Source: DASVCS01 sp036381495 (GTDB taxonomy: Bacteria > Gemmatimonadota > Gemmatimonadetes > Longimicrobiales > RSA9). From it: DNA of 64,000 nt. A model generated the notes under the pieces. That model ran no database searches and had not been told where the DNA came from. It worked only from the letters and a program-made list of their open reading frames with translations. This document shows positions 44,780 to 53,089 of this stretch, piece after piece. Location: contig DASVCS010000141.1 in assembly GCA_036381495.1 (NCBI GenBank), forward strand, positions 17,096 through 81,095, read 5' to 3'. How positions within the stretch are numbered: the stretch's first letter is position 1; every line of letters begins with the position of its first letter. A program made the position numbers and the translations under genes.

Positions 44780-46471
44780 ATGCGGATTCGACCCCGGAGA
44801 CCCGTCTACGATGTCTGCATCGTCGGCTCGGGGGCCGGCGGCGGAATGGCCGCGTACATGCTCACGAAGGCGGGCGCGAACGTCGTCATGCTCGAGGCCG
44901 GTCCGCTCTGGTTCTCGACCGAGGACAGCGCCATGCTCAAGTGGCCGTACGAGTCGCCCCGGCGCGGCGCCTCGACGCCCGAACGCCCGTTCGGCGAATT
45001 CGACGGCTGCATCGGCGGATGGGAGATCGACGGCGAGCCGTACACCACGGCGCCGGGCGAGACCTTCAACTGGTGGCGCGCACGCATGCTCGGCGGCCGC
45101 ACCAACCACTGGGGCCGCATCTCGCTCCGCTTCGGTCCCTACGACTTCAAGCGCAAGAGCATCGACGGGCTGGGCGATGACTGGCCGATCAGCTACGACG
45201 ACCTGAAACCCTACTACGACGAGGTCGACCGCCTGATCGGCGTCTTCGGCGCGCCGATCGACCTGCCGAACGAGCCCGATGGCATCTTCCTGCCGCCGCC
45301 CAAGCCCCGCTGCTACGAGCTGCTCATCCGCGATGCCTGCGAACGGCTCGACATCCCGTGCGTGCCGTCGCGACTCTCCATCCTCACCCGCCCCCACAAC
45401 GGCCGGCCCGCCTGCCACTACTGCGGCCAGTGCGGGCGCGGCTGTTCGGTGAACGCCAACTTCTCGAGCCCCGAGGTCCTGATTCGCCCCGCACTGGCGA
45501 CGGGTCGCCTGAAGGTCATCCCGAACGCCATGGCCCGCGAGGTGACGATCGACGAGCGCGGCAACGCGACCGGCGTCGCCTACATCGACAAGGGCACGGG
45601 CGCCGATGCGCATGTCCGCGCGAACATCGTCGTACTCGCGGCAAGCGCGTGCGAATCCGCCCGGCTCCTGCTGAACTCGAAGTCGTCGCTCTTCCCGCAG
45701 GGGCTGGCCAACGGCAGCGGCACCGTCGGCAAGTACCTGACCGACAGCACGGGGGTGGGCCTCTCGGGGTTCATCCCGAAGATGATGGACATGCCGCCGC
45801 ACAACGAGGACGGCGTCGGCGGGATGCACATGTACGTGCCGTGGTGGCTGGACAACCGGAAGCTCGATTTCCCGCGCGGCTACCACATCGAGCTGGGCGG
45901 CGGCCGGCACGTGCCGTCCTACGGCTTCGGCGGCGGTATCCACGAGCTCAACGGCGGCGGCTACGGCCGGCGACTGAAGGAGGACTACCGGCGGTACTAC
46001 GGCGCGCACGTGTACTTCGCGGGGCGCGGCGAGATGGTCGCCAGCGAGGACTGCTACTGCGAGATCGACCCCGACGTCGTGGACCAGTGGGGGATCCCGG
46101 TGCTGCGCTTCCACTTCAAGTGGAGCGACTACGAGCTGAACCAGGCGAAGCACATGCAGGAGACGTTCCGGGCGATCATCCACGAGATGGGTGGCGAGCC
46201 GCGCTCGCCCATGCCGGGGCGGGACGAGGACTATGGCCTCGCGGCCGGCGGCGTCATGATCCACGAGGTCGGCTGCACCCGCATGGGCGACGACCCCGGG
46301 ACCTCCGTCCTCAACCGGTACTGCCAGGCGCACGAGGTGAAGAACCTGTTCGTCGCGGATGGCGGCCCGTTCGTGAACAACGCGGACAAGAACCCGACGT
46401 GGACGATCCTTGCGCTCTCGATGCGGACGAGTGCGTACATCGCGGACCAGAGGAAGAAGAGGGCGATTTGA
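44780..46471 (+). CDS. GMC-family sugar/glycoside oxidoreductase (flavoprotein)
   Basis: 563 residues from ATG 44780 with an excellent site (AGGAGG, five-base spacing). N-terminal FAD-binding loop YDVCIVGSGAGGGMAAYML, then MLGGRTNHWGRISLRF (FAD contact), a Cys-rich insertion CHYCGQCGRGCSVNANF, and the C-terminal active region HEVGCTRMGDDP and FVADGGPFVNNADKNPTWTI, where an Asn/His pair acts. This branch works with a small gluconate-2-dehydrogenase-subunit-3-like partner, encoded next, and typically oxidises sugars or glycosides at C3. The gene is followed by hexamer-repeat copy C, which separates it from its partner by 258 bases. Confidence 0.94.
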   Translation: MRIRPRRPVYDVCIVGSGAGGGMAAYMLTKAGANVVMLEAGPLWFSTEDSAMLKWPYESPRRGASTPERPFGEFDGCIGGWEIDGEPYTTAPGETFNWWRARMLGGRTNHWGRISLRFGPYDFKRKSIDGLGDDWPISYDDLKPYYDEVDRLIGVFGAPIDLPNEPDGIFLPPPKPRCYELLIRDACERLDIPCVPSRLSILTRPHNGRPACHYCGQCGRGCSVNANFSSPEVLIRPALATGRLKVIPNAMAREVTIDERGNATGVAYIDKGTGADAHVRANIVVLAASACESARLLLNSKSSLFPQGLANGSGTVGKYLTDSTGVGLSGFIPKMMDMPPHNEDGVGGMHMYVPWWLDNRKLDFPRGYHIELGGGRHVPSYGFGGGIHELNGGGYGRRLKEDYRRYYGAHVYFAGRGEMVASEDCYCEIDPDVVDQWGIPVLRFHFKWSDYELNQAKHMQETFRAIIHEMGGEPRSPMPGRDEDYGLAAGGVMIHEVGCTRMGDDPGTSVLNRYCQAHEVKNLFVADGGPFVNNADKNPTWTILALSMRTSAYIADQRKKRAI

Positions 46472-46485
46472 GGTCGGGGCCGCTT

Positions 46486-46604
46486 GGGCTAGGGCTAGGG
46501 CTAGGGCTGGGGCTGGGGAGTGCCCGGGAGGGGGTGCGGTGGAGGGGAGGAAGGCCCGGGCGTGGCCAGGAACGGCCGGGAGCGGGAGCGTTTACGTTTA
46601 CGGG
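46486..46604 (+). repeat. GGGCTR composite repeat (copy C)
   Basis: Three GGGCTA and two GGGCTG hexamers followed by GGGG, a TGCCCGGG block, a purine-rich GGTGGAGGGGAGGA block, CGGGAGCGGGAGCG, and the motif CGTTTACGTTTACGGG at 46589-46604. The same block order is seen in inverted orientation in copy F (56982-57126). It starts 14 bases after the GMC stop codon and lies between two genes that would otherwise be adjacent partners. Confidence 0.8.
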
Positions 46605-46729
46605 TTGGGGAGCGGCGGGGGCGGGGCGCGTGAGGGGAGCATTTGTTTTGGCGTTCAGGGGAGCGGGCAGGGGGCGTACGCGGCCCCGGCCTTCCGGTCC
46701 CGTCCGATACCGATTCAGGTGGAGCTGAG

Positions 46730-47413
46730 ATGAAACATCCAACCACGGCCGGCGACCCCGGCGCAGGCGGCGAGCCGAACGCGAACGCGCACGCGCACGA
46801 CCCTGAGGGCATCTCGCGTCGTCAGGTGCTCGAGCTCATGGCGGCGGTGCCGCTGGCGGCGGCGCTCGAAACGACGCCGGCGGGTGCCGAGCGCGCCGTC
46901 CGCGTCATGCGGCAGGCCGCCGAGGAGCGGCGTCGCGGAGGGAAGTACGCGCCGGCGTTCTTCACGCCGCACGAGTGGCAGACCGTCCGTCTTCTCGCGG
47001 ACCTGATCATCCCGCGTGACGAGCGCTCCGGCAGCGCGACGGACGCGGGGGTCCCCGAGTTCATGGACTTCATGATGATGGACCGGCCGCGGCTCCAGAC
47101 CCGGATGCGCGGCGGGCTGCGCTGGCTCGACAACGAGTGCCGCCGCCGCTTCGGCCAGGCGTTCGTGGATGCGACGCCGGAGCAGCAGACCGCGATCCTG
47201 GACGACATCGCGTGGCCCGACCGCGCGCCGGCGGCGCTGAGCCAGGGCGTCGCCTTCTTCAACTTCTTCCGCGACATGACGGCGTCGGGCTTCTTCTCCA
47301 GCAAGATGGGCGTCGAGGACCTCCAGTACACGGGCAACACGGTCGTCCCCGAGTGGACGGGGTGCCCGGAGCCGGCGCTGCGGAAGCTGGGGGTGAGGTA
47401 CGGGGAGGGCTAG
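46730..47413 (+). CDS. Gluconate 2-dehydrogenase subunit 3-like protein
   Basis: 227 residues from ATG 46730 with GGAG before it. A twin-arginine-like signal (ISRRQVLELMAAVPLAAAL) exports it, presumably together with the GMC flavoprotein. The domain motifs FFTPHEWQTVRLLADLIIPRD, SATDAGVPEFMDFMM and LSQGVAFFNFFRDMTASGFF followed by WTGCPEPALRKLG match the family. Subunit 3 is a small partner needed by GMC sugar dehydrogenases. The stop codon TAG is created by the GGGCTA repeat at 47407. Confidence 0.93.
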   Translation: MKHPTTAGDPGAGGEPNANAHAHDPEGISRRQVLELMAAVPLAAALETTPAGAERAVRVMRQAAEERRRGGKYAPAFFTPHEWQTVRLLADLIIPRDERSGSATDAGVPEFMDFMMMDRPRLQTRMRGGLRWLDNECRRRFGQAFVDATPEQQTAILDDIAWPDRAPAALSQGVAFFNFFRDMTASGFFSSKMGVEDLQYTGNTVVPEWTGCPEPALRKLGVRYGEG

Positions 47414-47427
47414 GGCTAGGGCTGGGG
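47407..47427 (+). repeat. GGGCTR hexamer array at a stop codon (copy D)
   Basis: GGGCTA twice and GGGCTG once, then GGG. It overlaps the last codons of the subunit 3 gene and supplies its TAG stop, as in copies A and B. Confidence 0.8.
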
Positions 47428-47438
47428 TTGGAGCGTGC

Positions 47439-47500
47439 CGGCTGGGCTCGCGGACCAGGCCCCGTTTCCCGGCTGGGCTCGCGGACCAGGCCCCGTTTCC
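47439..47500. repeat. 31-bp perfect tandem duplication
   Basis: A 31-base unit beginning CGGCTGGGCTCGCGGACCAG occurs twice back to back (47439-47469 and 47470-47500) just downstream of hexamer copy D, in the intergenic gap before the Gfo/Idh/MocA gene. Confidence 0.9.
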
Positions 47501-47613
47501 CGGTCTTGACCCGATCCGACACGTCGGCGCCCGTCGTTCGACGTCACGCCCGTACCTGGGTTCCGACGACGGCCTCGGATCGCTGAGGCGTGGCAACAGC
47601 GAGGATAGCGAGA

Positions 47614-48855
47614 ATGGGTGATCAACGACTCGGCGTGGGATTCATCGGTAGCGGCTTCGTCGCGCGGTTCCATCTGCGCGCCTGGCAGGCGGTGCGGGAT
47701 GCGGACGTGCTCGGCGTGTGGAGCCCGAACGCGGCGAACGCCGGGAGCGCGGCGGCGTACGCGCGCGAGCTGGACGTCGGCCAGGCGCGCCCGTACGGCT
47801 CGATCACCGAGATGGTGGCCGACCCGGCGATCGACGCGATCTGGCTGACGGGTCCCAACCACGCGCGGGTCGAGAACGTCGAGGAGATCGTCCACGCCAT
47901 CGAGAGCGGCAAGGGCGAACTCAGCGGGCTCGCCTGCGAGAAGCCGCTGGCGCGCAACGTCGCCGAGGCGCGGCGGGTGCTGGAACTGACGCGTCGCGTC
48001 GGCCTCACGACGGGTTACCTCGAGAACCAGATCTTCGCGCCGCAGGTCGAACAGGGCCGCAAGCTGATCTGGACGCGCGGCGCCGCCGCGGCCGGCCGCC
48101 CCTACCTCGCGCGGGCGGCCGAGGAGCACGGCGGTCCCCACATGCCGTGGTTCTGGCGCGGCGAACTCCAGGGCGGCGGCGTGCTGAACGACATGATGTG
48201 CCATTCGGCGCTCGTCGTGCGCTACCTCCTGACGGAGCCGGGCGCGCCGCTCTCGACGCTGCGGCCGGTGCGCGTGACCGGGCACATCGCGAGTCTCAAG
48301 TGGACCCGGCCCGCCTACATCCAGCGCCTCGCCCGCGACATGGGCCCGGAGGTGGACTACGGGAAGGCGCCGGCCGAGGACTTCGCCAGCCTCATCATCG
48401 AGTTCGAGACCGCCGACGGCCACCGCGTCCTCGGCGAGGCGACGACGTCGTGGAGCTTCGTCGGCGCCGGGCTCCGCCTCTCCGCCGAGCTGCTCGGCCC
48501 CGAGTACTCGATGAAGTGGAACACGCTCGAGACCGGGCTCGACCTCTTCTTCAGCCGCGAGATCCGGGGCGCAGCGGGCGAGGACATGATCGAGAAGCAG
48601 AACGCGGAGGTCGGGCTCATGCCCGTCGTCGCGAACGAGGCGGCGGCGTACGGCTACGAGGCCGAGGACCGCCACTTCACCCGCGCGTTCCTCGGGCGCA
48701 CCGAGCCGGCGCTCACCTTCGAGGACGGACTCGAAGTCGTCAAGATCCTCATGACCGCCTACCGCAGCGCCGAGGAGGGACGCACACTGGACTTCGCGCC
48801 GGACGGCATCGAGGCGTTCGTGCCGGCGGTGGCGCGGGGGACGTGGCGGCCGTAG
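47614..48855 (+). CDS. Gfo/Idh/MocA-family oxidoreductase
   Basis: 413 residues from ATG 47614; a GTG at 47590 is an alternative. NAD(P)-binding Rossmann start LGVGFIGSGFVARFHLRAW, followed by the family's active-site lysine block CEKPLARNVAEARRVLEL (EKP motif). C-terminal alpha/beta domain with GGGVLNDMMCHSALVVRYLL, the conserved DxxxH-type substrate region. The family oxidises sugars and their derivatives and includes glycoside 3-dehydrogenases; together with the GMC, subunit 3, DUF1080 and TIM-barrel genes it suggests catabolism of a keto-sugar or glycoside. The next gene starts 114 bases later on the same strand. Confidence 0.93.
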   Translation: MGDQRLGVGFIGSGFVARFHLRAWQAVRDADVLGVWSPNAANAGSAAAYARELDVGQARPYGSITEMVADPAIDAIWLTGPNHARVENVEEIVHAIESGKGELSGLACEKPLARNVAEARRVLELTRRVGLTTGYLENQIFAPQVEQGRKLIWTRGAAAAGRPYLARAAEEHGGPHMPWFWRGELQGGGVLNDMMCHSALVVRYLLTEPGAPLSTLRPVRVTGHIASLKWTRPAYIQRLARDMGPEVDYGKAPAEDFASLIIEFETADGHRVLGEATTSWSFVGAGLRLSAELLGPEYSMKWNTLETGLDLFFSREIRGAAGEDMIEKQNAEVGLMPVVANEAAAYGYEAEDRHFTRAFLGRTEPALTFEDGLEVVKILMTAYRSAEEGRTLDFAPDGIEAFVPAVARGTWRP

Positions 48856-48969
48856 AGCGGCGCTCGCCAGTGGTCCTCTCGCGGACCCCCTGGCGCCCTC
48901 CGGGCTGCACCCGACGCGGTGACCGCCATCTCCGGCGCATCCCGGACCGCATGTGAAGCGACCCGAATC

Positions 48970-49890
48970 ATGTTGGAACGAAGCGACGTCTCCCGGCGCG
49001 ATTTCCTGCGCCTGCTGGCCGGCACGGCGGCGGCGCCCTCGGCGCTCGCCGCGGCGCTCGGGGTGCACCCGGCCGAAGCGGCACGGAGGACGGCGACGTC
49101 GCCCGGAGCGAGCCCGCCGCACGCGGCCCGGGCCGTGCACGCCGACCGCCTCGGCGCCATCGGGATCCAGCTCTACACGGTGCGCGACCTCATGGCGCGC
49201 GATGTCGAGGGGACGCTCGCCGCGCTCGCCCGGATCGGCTACCGCGAGGTCGAGTTCGCGGGGCTGCACGGCCGGAGCGCGCGCGAGATGCGCGCGATCC
49301 TCGACCGACTCGAACTCACGGCCCCGGCGGGCCACGTCTCGCTGGCCGAGGTCCGGGACGACCTCGACCGCGTGCTGGATGATGCCGCGACGCTCGGCCA
49401 GGACTACGTCGTCTGCCCTTACCTCGACGTCGCCTACCGCTCGAGGGATGGCATCAAGCGCGCGGCCGAGATCTTCAACCGGGCGGGCGCAGCGGCACGG
49501 GGGGTCGGGCTCGGTTTCGCCTACCACAACCACGACTTCGAATTCGAGCCGCTGCCGGACGGGACCCTGCCCTACGACCTGCTCCTGGCCGAGACCGATC
49601 CGGCGCTGGTCCGCATGGAGATGGACCTCTTCTGGATCACGAAGGGCGGCGGCGACCCGCTCGCCTATTTCGCCCGGCACGCCGGGCGCTTCCCGCTCGT
49701 CCACGTCAAGGACCTGTCCGCCGACGGGGCGATGGTGAACGTCGGGGAGGGCACCATCGACTTCGCGAAGATCTTCGCGCGCGCCGAGCAGGCGGGGATC
49801 CGGCACTACTTCGTCGAACACGACCAGCCGGCCGCGCCGCTCGACGACGCGCGGGTGAGCTACACGTACCTGCGGAGGCTGGAGTTCTGA
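48970..49890 (+). CDS. Exported sugar phosphate isomerase/epimerase-like TIM-barrel protein
   Basis: 306 residues from ATG 48970. The N-terminus is a twin-arginine signal (VSRRDFLRLLAGTAAAPSAL). The barrel domain follows: IGIQLYTVRDLMARDVEGTL, GYREVEFAGLHG, FAYHNHDFEFEPLPDG (metal ligands His/Asp), VRMEMDLFWITKGGGD, PLVHVKDL (His) and IRHYFVEHDQP. This xylose-isomerase-like AP-endonuclease-2 family often has a Tat-exported branch next to Gfo/Idh/MocA and GMC genes. The reaction is probably an isomerisation, epimerisation or 3-keto-sugar conversion; the substrate is unknown. Confidence 0.92.
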   Translation: MLERSDVSRRDFLRLLAGTAAAPSALAAALGVHPAEAARRTATSPGASPPHAARAVHADRLGAIGIQLYTVRDLMARDVEGTLAALARIGYREVEFAGLHGRSAREMRAILDRLELTAPAGHVSLAEVRDDLDRVLDDAATLGQDYVVCPYLDVAYRSRDGIKRAAEIFNRAGAAARGVGLGFAYHNHDFEFEPLPDGTLPYDLLLAETDPALVRMEMDLFWITKGGGDPLAYFARHAGRFPLVHVKDLSADGAMVNVGEGTIDFAKIFARAEQAGIRHYFVEHDQPAAPLDDARVSYTYLRRLEF

Positions 49891-49929
49891 TCCGCGGCGA
49901 CCGGGCCGCCCGGGCGCCGCGACCGTCCC

Positions 49930-50772
49930 TCATCGCCCGTGCCACCCCCGGTGCATCCGGCCGAACGCATGCCGCCCCGTGGCGCGCGCGGCGTGCGCGT
50001 CGAAGCGTTCCCGCTGCTCGGGGGTGAGCACCTCCCGGATCTCGTCCCGGATGGCCTCGTGGATCGCGCGGGCGCGTTCCCTGAGCGGCTTCGACTCGGA
50101 GCGGAGCTGTTCGAGTGCCGTGTCATCCCCGCTTCGCCGGGCGTCCGCAATGCGCTCGCGGAGCGGGCGCAGATCGGCGTGCAGCGCTTCGAGTTCCGGG
50201 CGGTGACGCTCCATGATCTGCCGGACCTGCGTGCGCTGCGCCTCCGTCAAATCGAGGCGCGCCAGCGCGTGCCGGCCGCGCTGCCGCGCGCCACGACCGT
50301 GCCGCTCTTGGAGCCGAGCGACGTTCGCGTCGAACTGCGCCTGCTGTTCCGGCGTCAGGACCGCGCGCATCGCGGCGAGCATCCGCTCGTGCACCGGCTT
50401 CGCCTTCTCACGAGCCGCGCGCGCGTCCGCCATGAGCTGCCGGACCCGCTCGCGGTCGCCGCTGCGCCGCGCCTCGGCGAGCTGCTTGCGGAGCGGCGCC
50501 AGCTCCGCGTGCATCGCCTCGAACTCGGCGCGGAACGTGTCGTGTACGGCGCGGAGCTGCGCCCGCTGCTCGTCGGAGAGTTCGATGCCGCGGAACAGCC
50601 CCGGCCCGCCGGGCCCCCGGGCACGCGAGAGCTGCGGCACCGGCGCGTCCTGCGGCGCGGTCGTGGCCGCCGTCGTCTCCTCGCATGCCGCCAGCGCGAG
50701 TGGTGTTGCGCCCAGGGCGAGGATGAATGCCAGGCGCGTCGGTCGAATCTTCTTCATGGTCTGTCGTTTCAT
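49930..50772 (-). CDS. Spy/CpxP-like LTxxQ-repeat lipoprotein
   Basis: 280 residues from ATG 50772 with GGAGGCGGAAC before it. Lipoprotein signal LALGATPLALAAC. The mature protein is almost entirely helical, rich in Arg, Ala, Glu and His, and consists of two duplicated halves: each has an LSDEQRAQL- or LTEAQRTQV-type motif, a helix with PLRKQLAEARRSGD/PLRERIADARRSGD, and a closing LTPEQQAQFD/LTPEQRERFD motif. This internal duplication is a fair copy of two Spy-like units in one chain. Spy proteins are periplasmic chaperones and metal/envelope stress sensors. It is the distal gene after the ECF sigma module, about 410 bases downstream with two 56-bp palindromes between. Confidence 0.85.
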   Translation of the reverse strand: MKRQTMKKIRPTRLAFILALGATPLALAACEETTAATTAPQDAPVPQLSRARGPGGPGLFRGIELSDEQRAQLRAVHDTFRAEFEAMHAELAPLRKQLAEARRSGDRERVRQLMADARAAREKAKPVHERMLAAMRAVLTPEQQAQFDANVARLQERHGRGARQRGRHALARLDLTEAQRTQVRQIMERHRPELEALHADLRPLRERIADARRSGDDTALEQLRSESKPLRERARAIHEAIRDEIREVLTPEQRERFDAHAARATGRHAFGRMHRGWHGR

Positions 50773-51012
50773 GTTCCGCCTCCATCGAATCATGGCCTCG
50801 GTCGCCGGCACCGATCCGCCGGTTCCAACGAGATGGACAACACGGGCGCCGAGGCCATTCCATCCGCCGGATCCGGGCCCGGTGCGCACGCCGGTCGCGG
50901 GGAGTCCAGCGCGCGGCGTGCCGCGCCGCGCGCGAGCGGTGCGCCGGCCGAGCCGCTCTCGGGCTTCGCCACGTGGGCGGGCGCTCCCGGCCTGGAGCGG
51001 TTCACCCGCGGG

Positions 51013-51068
51013 TTCGGAGCCGCGCGGTCGCTCGCCGCGCTCGTACCTCCGGCGCGTACGGCTCCGAA
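51013..51068. repeat. 56-bp palindromic repeat, copy 1
   Basis: Perfect 10-bp arms TTCGGAGCCG (51013-51022) and CGGCTCCGAA (51059-51068) enclose 36 bases. It is followed by GTAATGCGACAGCCGC. Copies 2 and 3 have the same total length. Confidence 0.85.
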
Positions 51069-51106
51069 GTAATGCGACAGCCGCTCTCGACCGTTTCCTC
51101 CGCCGG

Positions 51107-51162
51107 TTCCGAGCTGCGTGGCCGACCGCCATGCACTTGCAACCGCAGTGCACGGCTCCGAA
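51107..51162. repeat. 56-bp palindromic repeat, copy 2
   Basis: Left arm TTCCGAGCTG (two changes from copy 1), right arm CGGCTCCGAA, again exactly 56 bases apart end to end, followed by GCAATGCGACAGCCGC, which differs from copy 1's tail in one base. The middle is unrelated to copy 1. Confidence 0.75.
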
Positions 51163-51179
51163 GCAATGCGACAGCCGCA

Positions 51180-51659
51180 CTAGCCGCCGGGCGCCGCTGG
51201 AGGAGGTTCCGGTCGCTCGCCGGCGGTGTCACCGCCGGGAGACCGGCGGCGCGGGAACTGCCGGGCCGGCGGCAGGCCGCGCCGCGGGCCGCGTGGCGCG
51301 TAGGCGTCGTGGAAACGGCTGATCCTGTCGAGTCGTTCGCGCTGCTCGGCATCGAGGAGCGGCGCGAGCTGCATGCGGAGCGTATCGAGCTGCGCGTGCA
51401 CGCGCCGGCGAGCATCGCTGGCGATGTCGCGGTTCTTGCGCGCCATGGCTTCGAGGTACGGGCGGATGGCCTCGCGTTGCGCGTCGTCGCGGGGTCGGAT
51501 CACGCGTTCCATGTGCGCAATGAAGCCGCGCCCGCGCCGCAGCCCTTCGAGCCGATCGGCGCGACGTTGCGCGAGCGCGCCGAGCCCCAATGCGCCGAGC
51601 GCCATGCCGAGCAGCAGCGTGACCAGAAGGATGAGTGCGGACCTGACGTCAATCCTCAT
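51180..51659 (-). CDS. Membrane-anchored helical periplasmic protein (metal-sensor/Spy-like)
   Basis: 159 residues from ATG 51659, overlapping the upstream anti-sigma-like gene by 11 bases. One N-terminal span (SALILLVTLLLGMALGALGL) then a helical, charged region (ADRLEGLRRGRGFIAHMERV; REAIRPYLEAMARKNRDIAS; LDTLRMQLAPLLDAEQRERL) and a Pro/Arg-rich tail. The layout is like periplasmic heavy-metal sensors and Spy-type proteins in ECF sigma operons. The ligand is unknown. Closely followed by palindromic repeats. Confidence 0.8.
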   Translation of the reverse strand: MRIDVRSALILLVTLLLGMALGALGLGALAQRRADRLEGLRRGRGFIAHMERVIRPRDDAQREAIRPYLEAMARKNRDIASDARRRVHAQLDTLRMQLAPLLDAEQRERLDRISRFHDAYAPRGPRRGLPPARQFPRRRSPGGDTAGERPEPPPAAPGG

Positions 51660-52113
51660 CGCTCGCCTCGTCCGGTTCGGCGGTGTACCACGTCGCATCG
51701 AAGGTGTATGCCGCATCCAGCGTGACGGGCGGGAGCCCGAGCGCCGCATCCACGAGCGATTGCCGCCGCTCATCCGCGCTCACCACGTTATGGATGGCCA
51801 GCACGAGGACCGCCGCCGCCGCGATCGGCGCGAGCCGCAGGAACTGCCGCTTCAGCGACGGAAACAGCGGCGGCGCGGGCGCGGCGGCGCCGGCCGCCTC
51901 GCCGCGCAGGCGTTGCTGGACGCGCAAGGCGAACCCCGGAGCGAACGCCTGCGCGCGGCTCTCCCCCAGCACGGCCTCGACCCTCCGCAGGCGCGCGAGC
52001 GCCGCGCGCAGCTCGGGATCGCCCGACAGGCGCTCCCGCAACACGGCCCGCTCCCGGTCGCCCGGTTCGCCCGCGACCGCACCCATCAGGAGTTCACGGT
52101 CCTCACGCTTCAT
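51649..52113 (-). CDS. Putative anti-sigma factor, single-span membrane protein
   Basis: 154 residues. The N-terminal ~95 residues are cytoplasmic and helical (REDRELLMGAVAGEPGDRER; LRRVEAVLGESRAQAFAPGF) and have no zinc-finger cysteines. One span (FLRLAPIAAAAVLVLAIHNV) precedes a short periplasmic tail rich in acidic residues. The length, topology, and position directly between an ECF sigma gene (70 bases upstream) and a periplasmic sensor gene (overlapping) make anti-sigma the best assignment; the sequence alone does not prove it. Confidence 0.7.
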   Translation of the reverse strand: MKREDRELLMGAVAGEPGDRERAVLRERLSGDPELRAALARLRRVEAVLGESRAQAFAPGFALRVQQRLRGEAAGAAAPAPPLFPSLKRQFLRLAPIAAAAVLVLAIHNVVSADERRQSLVDAALGLPPVTLDAAYTFDATWYTAEPDEASDED

Positions 52114-52183
52114 CGTTCCTCCTCCGATGTCGCGCCCGATGCCGGGCTCCGCAGGTCACGACGCCTCATCTCGATCGGTGCGT

Positions 52184-52747
52184 TCAATCCCGGATGTACG
52201 GCTCGAGATCCCGCTCGATCCGCTCGAGCGCCCGCGCGAGGCGGGAGAGCACGGTGCCCTCCGGGATCCCCAGGATCTCCGCCGTCTCGCGCGTCGAGCA
52301 GCCGTCGATCATTCGCAATACGACGACGGGGCGGTGCTTCGGTCCCAGGCGATCGAGAGCCGCGCGCACCAGTGCCTGCCGCTCGCGCGCTTCGATCACC
52401 GCCTCGCCGTCCTCACCCGGCTCCGGCAACGGCGCCGCGACCCGGTCCCGGCTCACGAATCGCCTCAGCCAGCGACGACGTCGCTCGAGCGCGTTGAGCG
52501 ACAGGTTCATGGCGATCCGGCGCAGATACGTCGCCAGCGACGCCTCGCCCCGGAACCGGTCCAGCGACCGGTAGAAGCGGATGAACGTCTCCTGGCCGAC
52601 GTCGTCGGCCTCATCGCCCGGGCCGAGCATGCCGATGACGGTCGAGGCCACGACCGGCTCGTAGCGCTCGACCAGGAGCCGAAACGCCTCTTCATCCCCG
52701 GCCCGCGCCCGCGCGAGCAGGTGCCGGTCCGGGCTGCATTCATCCAT
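52184..52747 (-). CDS. ECF-family RNA polymerase sigma factor
   Basis: 187 residues from ATG 52747; the binding site is weak, so the start may be slightly off. Region 2: ARAGDEEAFRLLVERYEP, DEADDVGQETFIRFYRSL, DRFRGEASLATYLRRIAMN. Region 4: LDRLGPKHRPVVVLRMIDG, CSTRETAEILGIPEGTVLSR and LARALERIERDL. A standard group of sigma-E/RpoE-like ECFs. It heads the operon sigma / anti-sigma-like / Spy-like / LTxxQ lipoprotein and probably senses envelope or metal stress. Confidence 0.93.
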   Translation of the reverse strand: MDECSPDRHLLARARAGDEEAFRLLVERYEPVVASTVIGMLGPGDEADDVGQETFIRFYRSLDRFRGEASLATYLRRIAMNLSLNALERRRRWLRRFVSRDRVAAPLPEPGEDGEAVIEARERQALVRAALDRLGPKHRPVVVLRMIDGCSTRETAEILGIPEGTVLSRLARALERIERDLEPYIRD

Positions 52748-52969
52748 ACCGGATCGGTTCGTCTCCGGGCCGGGTCCGCTCCGTCGCACGGGCATTCCAC
52801 ATCGGTGAACGGCGAGCAGGCCGCCTGGCGCAACCACCCCACGTCCTCTGGACATCGCGAATCGCCGATTCATTCCATGGTCGGGGCCAGGGTCGCGGCT
52901 GCGACCCCCCGGGACGCCCGTACGGGGCCGCCGCATTGATGTTCCCGCTCCCGGCCACCCCATCCCGCG

Positions 52970-53035
52970 CCCCTAAACGTAAACGTGGAAACGGAGGCTT
53001 CCTTCGGGCGCCCCGCTCCCGCTCCCGTTCCCATC
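52970..53035 (-). repeat. Partial GTTTACGTTTA/GGGAGCGGG composite repeat (block G)
   Basis: Read on the minus strand: GGGAACGGGAGCGGGAGCGG, then about 25 bases, then CCACGTTTACGTTTAGGGG, then GGGATGGGGTGGCCGGGAGCG (running to about 52942). These blocks match the downstream half of copies C and F, but no GGGCTR hexamers are present. Confidence 0.7.
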
Positions 53036-53089
53036 GGTTCCCGTGTACCCTACACGTGACCCGACACGGCAGAGCGGTTGTCGCGTCAC

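Noticed and set aside
47416..49821. 801-codon minus-strand open frame opposite the Gfo/Idh and TIM-barrel genes
   Set aside because: Antisense by-product of high GC; no domain pattern and no start signal.
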